Shown: piece by piece, positions 1 through 5,487 of the stretch
Position numbering within the stretch: the first letter of the stretch is position 1
How the letters are laid out: the number at the start of each line of letters is the position of its first letter
Source: JASFQI01 sp050115555
GTDB taxonomy: Bacteria; Desulfobacterota; DSM-4660; Desulfatiglandales; HGW-15
Direction of reading: 5' to 3'
Length of the DNA: 5,814 bases
NCBI GenBank assembly: GCA_050115555.1
Contig: JASFQI010000325.1
Span: 1-5,814, forward strand
Translations under genes and position numbers: made by a program
The notes under the pieces: generated by a model
Database searches by the model: none
The model's input: only the letters and a program-made list of their open reading frames with translations
What the model was told of the DNA's origin: nothing

Positions 1-579
1 CTTGAAATGATCCATGGAGACGAACTGCCCCTGCCCCGGGGTGTGGTCCATGATCGAGAAGAGGTGAACTCGATTCTCACGAATCAGGGACGCCATCAGG
101 GAGGTGCACTCCACGTCGATCATTTCGAACCTCGCATGAATGAGGTTTCGAATGCTCAATTGAGAGGACAGAGCATGAATGTCCATGACGATGGATTTCG
201 CCACGTCCGAGCGCCGCATCTCGTTCTTGTCCGTGGCGCTGAAGGAAAGGGAGTGAAACATGGTGGTAATGCCACAGCTCGCAAGCTTCTTGTCCAGCTC
301 GACCAGGGCCATTTCCACGGGAAACCGGCCGCCGGGCCGCGGCTGGAGCTCGGACTCGACGGCGTCCGAATGCAGGTCCACAAACCCTGGAAGGACCAGA
401 AGGCCTTTCGCATCATAAGCGACTCGATGAGGGTCTATCCCTCCTCCACCGACTGCCGCGATCCGGCCTTCTTCCACGATCACCGACGTGCTCTCCAGGG
501 CACCGGCAGGCGCCACCACCGTGCCGTTCACGATCTCAAAGGCATCCGCCTCATCCAGATTCAAAGCCGCTTCACTCAC
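1..579 (-). CDS. phnM: PhnM, ribose 1-phosphonate 5-triphosphate diphosphatase (partial, C-terminus outside window)
   Basis: PhnM is an amidohydrolase-superfamily metal enzyme that converts alpha-D-ribose 1-phosphonate 5-triphosphate to 5-phosphoribosyl 1-phosphonate and diphosphate, supplying the PhnJ substrate. The frame is open for 193 codons from 579 to the window edge with no stop; the family length is about 380, so roughly half is present. The N-terminal beta domain reads SVIVEEGRIAAVGGGGI, followed by LLVLPGFVDLHSDAVESEL. His70 and Asp72 (HSD) form the first metal motif, as HTD does in E. coli. Further blocks are LQPRPGGRFPVEMAL, CGITTMFHSLSFS and SIMDHTPGQGQFVSMDHF at 175-192 (E. coli MSLMDHSPGQRQF). 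The GTG start at 577-579 is supported by an AGGAGG ribosome binding site with an 8-base spacer. About 13 residues precede the first conserved strand (FEIVNGTVV). It overlaps the acyltransferase gene end by 8 bases. Confidence 0.95.
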   Translation of the reverse strand, partial: MSEAALNLDEADAFEIVNGTVVAPAGALESTSVIVEEGRIAAVGGGGIDPHRVAYDAKGLLVLPGFVDLHSDAVESELQPRPGGRFPVEMALVELDKKLASCGITTMFHSLSFSATDKNEMRRSDVAKSIVMDIHALSSQLSIRNLIHARFEMIDVECTSLMASLIRENRVHLFSIMDHTPGQGQFVSMDHFK

Positions 580-1261
580 GCGTCTCCCCTCCTGCGCCCG
601 CAATTTTAGGGGCCGTATCGTACTTTTCCACGAACGCCTCGGCCTCCAGGGTTTGAAAGTCCTCCAGCGCTCTACGCAGTTGCTCCCATGACCAATCCCA
701 CCAGGCAATCCGCAGCAGTCCCTTCTGCACTCTTCTGGGGAATCGCTCCCGCACGGGCGTTCCCGGGACCCCTGCAACGATGGTAAAGGGCGGCACATCA
801 TGCGTGACTACGGTCCCGGCGCCCACGGCGGCGCCCGTCCCGATTTTCCGGCCCGGCAGCACCACGGCGCCGTGCCCGATCCACACATCGTGCCCCAGTC
901 TGACGGGGTGAGACCTTCGCCACTGGAAAAAGGCTTCGTCGTCGCTTCCGGAAAGGCAGTACCCACGGCTTCGGTAGGTAAAATGGTGAAGAGCCGCGCG
1001 TCCCAAAGGGTGGTTCCCGGGGTTGATCCGCACGCCCGATGCAATGGAACAGAATTTTCCGATGTGCGTGTAGATGACCTGGGTGTCACGCTCCACGTAG
1101 GAGTAGTCCCCCAGGACCGTCTCGACGAGGGAGGCGCGTTCTCCCACCTCCGTCCACGCACCGAGCTCAGAGTCCATGATCGTGGCGGTGGAGTGAACCC
1201 TCGGGCTTTGCATAGAGCCCGGTGCCGATTCCCTTGCACCGGTTCGCTCTGACTCGATCAT
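572..1261 (-). CDS. Hexapeptide-repeat (left-handed beta-helix) acyltransferase of the phn operon
   Basis: This 229-residue protein is a left-handed beta-helix acyltransferase of the xenobiotic acetyltransferase/DapD-like type. Evidence is the run of hexapeptide-like repeats from about residue 27 to 85 (STATIMDSELGAWTEVGERA through HIGKFCSIASGVRINPG) and again at 120-168 (VRLGHDVWIGHGAVVLPG, IGTGAAVGAGTVVTHDV, IVAGVPGTPV). Between them is a loop with NHP, where His84 matches the usual catalytic His of CatB-like enzymes. The C-terminus is helical and Trp-rich (AWWDWSWEQL at 186-195). I recall a family of such proteins found only in C-P lyase operons (TIGR03308); the substrate is not known to me. 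An N-acetyltransferase role on aminophosphonates, like the unrelated E. coli PhnO, is inference. The ATG at 1259-1261 has GGGGTGAGGA 2 bases upstream and sits 6 bases after phnL; Met17 is a weaker alternative start. The TGA at 572-574 lies inside phnM, an 8-base overlap. Confidence 0.9.
   Translation of the reverse strand: MIESERTGARESAPGSMQSPRVHSTATIMDSELGAWTEVGERASLVETVLGDYSYVERDTQVIYTHIGKFCSIASGVRINPGNHPLGRAALHHFTYRSRGYCLSGSDDEAFFQWRRSHPVRLGHDVWIGHGAVVLPGRKIGTGAAVGAGTVVTHDVPPFTIVAGVPGTPVRERFPRRVQKGLLRIAWWDWSWEQLRRALEDFQTLEAEAFVEKYDTAPKIAGAGGETRE
588..593 (-). promoter_or_regulatory. Ribosome binding site of phnM
   Basis: The minus strand reads AGGAGG here, extended to AGGAGGGG, with an 8-base spacer to the GTG at 577-579. 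It is the strongest Shine-Dalgarno match at any start in the window and lies inside the 3' end of the acyltransferase gene. It decides the phnM start, which would otherwise be uncertain among several GTG, TTG and CTG codons, and suggests phnM can be initiated independently as well as by coupling. Confidence 0.8.
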
Positions 1262-1263
1262 GG

Positions 1264-1274
1264 TTCCTCACCCC
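1264..1274 (-). promoter_or_regulatory. Ribosome binding site of the acyltransferase gene
   Basis: The minus strand reads GGGGTGAGGAA just before the ATG at 1259-1261. It spans the phnL stop codon and most of the only multi-base intergenic gap in the window. The GAGG core has a 4-base spacer. It favours the first ATG over Met17, which has no comparable purine tract upstream. Confidence 0.6.
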
Positions 1275-2026
1275 TTTTCTGCCTGCCCCTGCAAGGAGCC
1301 TGCAATCGACATGTCGAGGCCGTTTTTCGAGCTTCCATCGATCTCTACGACCCGGGTCGCCAGGCGCTCTCTGGCCTCCTCGTCGTGAAAGATGCCGATC
1401 ACCGCACTGCCCGCATCAATCACCTCCTGAATCATGGCAATCACCGTGGCCCTGTTCTTCGGGTCCAGGGAAGCCGTGGGCTCGTCCAGCAGGAGAAGGG
1501 GATAGGGCGCGGCAAATCCCCTTGCAAGGTTGATCCGCTGCTGTTCCCCTCCGGAGAAAGTCGTGGGGGAAAGCTGCCATAAACGCCTGGGGATCCTCAA
1601 ACGCACCAGGAGCTCCTCGGCCCGGGCGCGAGCCGTTTTCCTGTCCACTCCCCTCTCCTGCAAGGGCTCCATCACCACTTGAAGCGCGGGCACACGGGGT
1701 ACGACCCGTAAAAACTGGCTCACATAGCCAATGGTCCAGCGCCGAACGTCGAGAACGGTGTGGGGATCCGCAGCCGCCAGGTCCACCATCGCGCCCTTGT
1801 GCCATATGCGAATCGTGCCCTGCTCCGACCGGTAATTCCCGTACAGGAGTCGCAGAAGGGTGCTCTTTCCGGCACCGGATGGCCCCACGAGACCCACGCT
1901 TTCCCCGGGCATGACGTCGATCCGGAAATCCCGGAAAACGGGAATGCGCACATTCCCCTGGGTGTGCAGGACAAACCCCTTTCGGAGTCCACGTGATTGA
2001 ATCAATGCCTTCACAAAAGGCCTCAT
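1268..2026 (-). CDS. phnL: PhnL, ABC-type ATPase of the C-P lyase system
   Basis: PhnL is the second ABC ATPase of the pathway. It is needed for the PhnI reaction and, in E. coli, binds the core complex on top of PhnK. The product is 252 residues against 226 in E. coli. Motifs are Walker A GPSGAGKS at 48-55, Q-loop in GYVSQFLRVVPRV at 100-112 (Gln104), signature FSGGEQQRINLARGF at 157-171, Walker B LLLLDEPTASLD at 177-188 and switch His214 in GIFHDE. SQFLRV and PTASLDPKN are family-typical. The ATG at 2024-2026 overlaps the phnK TGA as ATGA. The bases just upstream on the coding strand are pyrimidine-rich, with no ribosome binding site, so translation is probably coupled to phnK. About 8 residues precede the conserved core; GTG (residue 5) or TTG (residue 8) could be alternative starts. 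The C-terminus runs about 20 residues past the E. coli end, as SSKNGLDMSIAGSLQGQAEKG. TGA is at 1268-1270. Confidence 0.96.
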   Translation of the reverse strand: MRPFVKALIQSRGLRKGFVLHTQGNVRIPVFRDFRIDVMPGESVGLVGPSGAGKSTLLRLLYGNYRSEQGTIRIWHKGAMVDLAAADPHTVLDVRRWTIGYVSQFLRVVPRVPALQVVMEPLQERGVDRKTARARAEELLVRLRIPRRLWQLSPTTFSGGEQQRINLARGFAAPYPLLLLDEPTASLDPKNRATVIAMIQEVIDAGSAVIGIFHDEEARERLATRVVEIDGSSKNGLDMSIAGSLQGQAEKG

Positions 2027-2808
2027 GGAGGAAGAATGGAGGAAACCAGGAGCTGGGTGTAGGGGTGCTGCGGATCGTCCAGCACCTGGTCCGTAAGTCC
2101 GGTTTCCACCACCTCGCCCGACTTCATCACGAACAACCGGTGGGCCAGGAGCCTCGCCACAGCGAGATCGTGCGTCACGATGAGCATGGAAAGCCCCAGC
2201 TCCATGACCAGACGCCGGAGGATATCCAGCAGCCTCGCCTGCACCGAGACGTCCAGTCCACTCGTAGGTTCGTCCATGAACAACAGTCGGGGACTGGTAA
2301 CGAGGTTTCTGGCGATCTGAAGACGCTGCTGCATTCCGCCGGAAAAGGTGGCCGGGGGATCATCGATTCTTGCCGTCTCGATCTCCACACGCTCCAGCCA
2401 TTCGAGGGCCTGGCCCCGGATACGGCCGTAATGACGCGCCCCGTTCGCCAGGAGGCGCTCCCCGATGTTCCCCCCGGCGCTGATTCGCATCCTCAAGCCG
2501 TCCCTGGCGTTCTGGTGGACAAATCCCATCTCGGTTCTCATGATCCGGCGCTTCAGGGACAGGGCCTTGTCGTAGAGATCCACACGCCCGTACTCCAGGC
2601 TCCGGTAGTGCACGCTGCCCTCGGACGGGACCATTCGACCGGATACGCATTTGAGCACCGTGGTCTTCCCGGATCCCGACTCGCCGACGATGCCGAGGAT
2701 TTCACCCGGCCACAGGTGAAAGGAGATGTGTGTACACCCCACCACCGAGCCATAAAACCGGCTCAGGGATTCGACCTCGAGGAGAGGTCTCTCCGGGCCG
2801 GGGCTCAC
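2023..2808 (-). CDS. phnK: PhnK, ABC-type ATPase associated with the C-P lyase core complex
   Basis: PhnK resembles oligopeptide-transporter ATPases but, in the E. coli system, binds the PhnGHIJ core through PhnJ rather than working with a membrane permease. The 261-residue product (252 in E. coli) carries every ABC motif: Walker A GESGSGKT at 42-49, Q-loop Gln99 in GFVHQNARDGLRM, signature FSGGMQQRLQIARNL at 155-169, Walker B LLFMDEPTSGLD at 175-186 and switch His213 in LIVTHD. The QNARDGLRM context is typical of PhnK and separates it from ordinary Dpp/Opp ATPases, as does its place between phnJ and phnL. No permease or binding-protein gene is present nearby. The start is GTG at 2806-2808, whose GTGA overlaps the phnJ stop by 4 bases. 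GGAGAAGGAG lies just upstream inside phnJ and can serve as ribosome binding site. The TGA stop overlaps the phnL ATG. Confidence 0.96.
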   Translation of the reverse strand: MSPGPERPLLEVESLSRFYGSVVGCTHISFHLWPGEILGIVGESGSGKTTVLKCVSGRMVPSEGSVHYRSLEYGRVDLYDKALSLKRRIMRTEMGFVHQNARDGLRMRISAGGNIGERLLANGARHYGRIRGQALEWLERVEIETARIDDPPATFSGGMQQRLQIARNLVTSPRLLFMDEPTSGLDVSVQARLLDILRRLVMELGLSMLIVTHDLAVARLLAHRLFVMKSGEVVETGLTDQVLDDPQHPYTQLLVSSILPP

Positions 2809-3764
2809 GACTCCTTCTCCATGCCCGGGCGTCCGGCCGTAGTCGCCCTTTCCGGGGCCTTTTCCTGTGGACCCTGGTGTCCTCTATCCCTTCTCCGGCG
2901 GCAGTAATCGGTGTCCGAGCACACATAGAGCCTGCGCCCTTGATCGTCCACGATGATCTCGTCCAGGAAGCTCTGTTCCGCACCGCATAACGCACAGACC
3001 TGGGGCCAGGACTCCACCTCGAAGGGATAGTCCTCGAAATCCAGGCTCTTGACCTCTGTAAAGGGGGGCACCGCATAGATGCGCTTTTCTCTCCCTGCAC
3101 CGAAAATCTGAAGCGCGGGCATTCGATTCATTTTGGGGTTGTCGAACTTGGGAATGGGCGAAGGGCTCATGAGGTATCGTCCGTTGACCATGACCGGGTA
3201 ATCGAACGCCGTAGAGATTTTTCCTTCCCTGGCAATGTCTTCGTACAGCTTGACGTACATCACGCCATACTCCGCCAGGGCATGCATACGCAGGGTCTCG
3301 TCGGCACGCGGCTCGATGAGCCGAAGGGGCTCGGGAATGGGCACCTGGTAGACCAGAATCTGATCTTCCCGCAACGGGGTTTCGGGAATCCGGTGACGTG
3401 TCTGAATGAGCGAGGCCTCCTCCGTGCGGGTCGTGGTCGCCACCCCGGCCGTTCGTCCGAAAAAACTCCGGATGCTCACCGCATTCGTGGTGTCGTCAGC
3501 TCCCTGGTCAATGACCTTCAGGGTGTCTTCGGGACCGATCAGGGAGGCGGTGACCTGGATTCCGCCGGTCCCCCACCCGTATGGAAGGGGCATCTCACGG
3601 CTTCCGAAGGGTACCTGGTGGCCCGGGATGGCAACGGCCTTGAGAATGCTGCGGCGGATCATCCGCTTGGTCTGCTCGTCCAGGTACGCGAAGCTGTACC
3701 CGCGAAGGGGGGGCAATCCCTCACCCTGCTCCCTGAGGCGGTCGTTCTTTGGCTCATTTTCCAC
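2805..3764 (-). CDS. phnJ: PhnJ, radical-SAM C-P lyase catalytic subunit
   Basis: PhnJ cleaves the C-P bond of 5-phosphoribosyl 1-phosphonate by radical-SAM chemistry. It yields the alkane (methane from methylphosphonate) and ribose 1,2-cyclic phosphate 5-phosphate. The product is 319 residues against 281 in E. coli. Near-identical blocks include SFAYLDEQTKRMIRRSILKA at 24-43, YGWGTGGIQVTASLIG, DQGADDTTNAVSIR, TRHRIPETPLREDQI, SPIPKFDNPKMNRMPALQ and FGAGREKRIYAVPPFT. All four functional cysteines are present: Cys257, Cys260 and Cys282 correspond to the iron-sulfur ligands, and Cys288 to the thiyl-radical cysteine (E. coli 241, 244, 266, 272). The start is GTG at 3762-3764, overlapping phnI by 11 bases. 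It adds 16 residues before the conserved core compared with E. coli. A TTG at residue 17, closer to the core and preceded by a purine-rich stretch, is an alternative start. About 31 residues follow Cys288 against about 9 in E. coli; the tail is charged and opens with RRRR. TGA overlaps the phnK start by 4 bases. Confidence 0.97.
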   Translation of the reverse strand: MENEPKNDRLREQGEGLPPLRGYSFAYLDEQTKRMIRRSILKAVAIPGHQVPFGSREMPLPYGWGTGGIQVTASLIGPEDTLKVIDQGADDTTNAVSIRSFFGRTAGVATTTRTEEASLIQTRHRIPETPLREDQILVYQVPIPEPLRLIEPRADETLRMHALAEYGVMYVKLYEDIAREGKISTAFDYPVMVNGRYLMSPSPIPKFDNPKMNRMPALQIFGAGREKRIYAVPPFTEVKSLDFEDYPFEVESWPQVCALCGAEQSFLDEIIVDDQGRRLYVCSDTDYCRRRRDRGHQGPQEKAPERATTAGRPGMEKES

Positions 3765-4881
3765 GGTTCTTCGAATCTTTCCCCTGGCTTGTAAAATACT
3801 CCGCCCGCATGCGGCGCATGAGGTTCAAGTCGGCCTGGAAATCCACGTAGTGCGGAAGCTTCAGATGTTGAACGAATCCGGAGGCCTCCACGTTGTCGCT
3901 GTGAAACAGCATGAACTCCTCGTCCTGGGCCGGATAATCCGCGTTTTCGCCGAACTCCCTGCACCGAAGGGCGCGGTCCACCATGGCCATGGACATGCAC
4001 TTCCGTTCGCAGTGACCGAACGTCAGGCCATACCCGGTCTTGAACTCGGGAGGGCTCTCGGATGTGCCGGCAAACCGGTTGATCATGACGCACTCCGTCA
4101 CCTCGATCGTCCCGATTTCAATCGGAAACCCCAGCTCCTCGGGCACCATCTCGACGGAAACCTCGCCATAGCGGATCTCTCCGAGAAAGGGATGGGCATC
4201 ATACCCGAAGCCCCGCTGAAGCGAGTAGGCCATGGAGAGCAGAAACCCCTCGTCCGCCCGGGCAAGGTTCTGGAGCCGGACGTCGCGATCCGCGGGAAGC
4301 AGGAGCGGCTCCCGGGTAAGATCCCCAATCCTTTCTCCAGGGTCTTCGTGCGGTTCCATACCTATGAGCTCTTCCTGACGCAGGAGGTCCGCAACCCGGG
4401 TCATGGGCGAATGGGGATTCTCCGGGACCTCTTGCTCCGCGACCTCTTCTTCACGATCCTCTACCCGCTCTTCATTTTCCATCAACGTGAAGTCGAGAAG
4501 CCGGTGCGTGTAGTCGTAGGTGGGCCCCAGGACCTGCCCACCCGGCAGATCCTTGAATGCAGCCGAAATCCTTCTCTGCACCTGCATGTTTCCTGTGTCC
4601 AGGGGCTCGGAAAAACCGAACCGCGGAAGCGTGGTTCGATAGGCGCGAAGGAGGAAAATCGCCTCCACAAAGTCGCCCTGGGCCTGCTTGATCGCCAGGG
4701 ACGCCAGCTCGCGATCGTAAAGGGACCCCTCACACATGACACGGTCCACGGCCAGGCCCAGCTGGCATTTCACCTGGTCGAGCGACAGCACCGGGACGGA
4801 TTCGTCCCCCCGTCGCTTTCGGGCGAGGAGGCTGTGGGCTTCTGCGATGGCCTTTTCCCCACCCTTGGCTGCTACGTACAT
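3754..4881 (-). CDS. phnI: PhnI, nucleosidase-type subunit forming ribose 1-phosphonate 5-triphosphate
   Basis: PhnI is the catalytic subunit of the first C-P lyase step. It displaces adenine from MgATP with a phosphonate to give alpha-D-ribose 1-phosphonate 5-triphosphate, and needs PhnG, PhnH and PhnL. The 375-residue product matches E. coli PhnI (354 residues) along its length: MYVAAKGGEKAI at the start, DFVEAIFLLRAYRTTL near 70-85, LGPTYDYTHRLLDFTL at 118-133, DEGFLLSMAYSLQRG at 210-224, VPEELGFPIEIG near 246-257 and QHLKLPHYVDFQ at 338-349. His339 and His344 correspond to the pair I recall as metal ligands in E. coli (His328 and His333). A strongly acidic stretch at about residues 135-155 (MENEERVEDREEEVAEQEV) and the more variable sequence after it account for most of the extra length. 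The ATG at 4879-4881 overlaps the phnH end by 10 bases and has no close ribosome binding site, so translation probably couples to phnH. The TGA stop is at 3754-3756. Confidence 0.97.
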   Translation of the reverse strand: MYVAAKGGEKAIAEAHSLLARKRRGDESVPVLSLDQVKCQLGLAVDRVMCEGSLYDRELASLAIKQAQGDFVEAIFLLRAYRTTLPRFGFSEPLDTGNMQVQRRISAAFKDLPGGQVLGPTYDYTHRLLDFTLMENEERVEDREEEVAEQEVPENPHSPMTRVADLLRQEELIGMEPHEDPGERIGDLTREPLLLPADRDVRLQNLARADEGFLLSMAYSLQRGFGYDAHPFLGEIRYGEVSVEMVPEELGFPIEIGTIEVTECVMINRFAGTSESPPEFKTGYGLTFGHCERKCMSMAMVDRALRCREFGENADYPAQDEEFMLFHSDNVEASGFVQHLKLPHYVDFQADLNLMRRMRAEYFTSQGKDSKNRGK

Positions 4882-5486
4882 GGTTCAGGCCCAACCCTCG
4901 TGGTACGCGGAAGCGCCACGAGGTCTCGATTTACCGTGAAGATGAAATCCAGGCCCAAAGGAAAACGGCTGTTCATTCGGGCGCGCTCCTCCCAAAAAGA
5001 GGAAGGCAAACCATGGATGTGAAGACCCGCGTGTGTCTCGATGCCGGGGCCTGTCAACCCCAGCCCGCAATCCGTCCCAATGCCCTCCACCTGCACGAGC
5101 ACCGTGGCTCCGCGCTCGGGCCGTTCTTCCTCCCCGGGGTGAAATCGATCGATGGGGCAGAGGGCACGTGGTTGCGTGATCAACACGAACGATGCGTCCC
5201 GCGGCGCAACCGCGCTTGGGGCTCCGCAGTGAAACAGCAGCCATTCCAATGCAGCGCTTTCGGTCGGAAGGTCTGTCCAGATAGGCGTCTCGAAGTCCAG
5301 GAGTGTCAGGCAAACCGCACCGAAAGACGGATGCATTGGCGCCGGCGGTTTCAGCGTCTCTCCAGCCGACACGACTCGCCCGGGCCGGGACATGGCATCG
5401 AGAAAGGCTCGAAAGGCCCTTTGAGATTCCATCGAGGAGAGAAAGCCCGGCGCCATGCGACTCCCTGATGCTGCCCCGGCCGCCAT
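4872..5486 (-). CDS. phnH: PhnH, C-P lyase core subunit
   Basis: PhnH is a structural subunit of the cytoplasmic PhnGHIJ complex, essential for C-P lyase activity. The family has a fold related to PLP-dependent transferases but lacks the cofactor. The product is 204 residues against 194 in E. coli. Matching blocks are AFLDAMSRPGRVV near residues 27-39 (E. coli LLKAMSEPGVIV), LTLLDFETPIW, ERGATVLVQVEGI, GLGLTGPGIE, FPLGLDFIFTV and the C-terminal LPRTTRVGPEPCT (E. coli IPRTTHVEVC). I chose the ATG at 5484-5486 because GAGGTGA lies 5 bases upstream and the codon follows the phnG stop by a single base. An ATG ten codons later (residue 11) is possible but has less positional support. The first 20 or so residues are Ala/Gly/Ser-rich and unconserved. 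The TAG stop at 4872-4874 lies inside the start of phnI, a 10-base overlap. Confidence 0.96.
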   Translation of the reverse strand: MAAGAASGSRMAPGFLSSMESQRAFRAFLDAMSRPGRVVSAGETLKPPAPMHPSFGAVCLTLLDFETPIWTDLPTESAALEWLLFHCGAPSAVAPRDASFVLITQPRALCPIDRFHPGEEERPERGATVLVQVEGIGTDCGLGLTGPGIETHAGLHIHGLPSSFWEERARMNSRFPLGLDFIFTVNRDLVALPRTTRVGPEPCT

Positions 5487-5487
5487 A

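Noticed and set aside
7..609. A 200-codon open frame on the plus strand at the start of the window.
   Set aside because: It is antisense to phnM, which is supported by the HSD metal motif and the MDHTPGQGQ block on the minus strand.
1262..1267. A promoter or terminator between phnL and the acyltransferase gene.
   Set aside because: The gap is only 6 bases, has no room for either, and shows no hairpin with a T run nearby. The same holds at every other junction.
2023..2808. PhnK and PhnL as the ATPases of an oligopeptide or lipoprotein ABC transporter.
   Set aside because: No permease or binding protein is present, both genes overlap the C-P lyase core genes, and QNARDGLRM and SQFLRV are typical of PhnK and PhnL respectively.
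1993..2907. A 304-codon open frame on the plus strand.
   Set aside because: It is antisense to the whole of phnK and the end of phnJ. The translation is low-complexity, rich in His, Pro and Arg, with no family resemblance.
3406..5022. A 538-codon open frame on the plus strand, longest in the window.
   Set aside because: It runs antisense to phnI and parts of phnJ and phnH, whose products match known proteins along their full lengths. Its translation has no recognisable domain, and long antisense frames are common in GC-rich coding DNA.
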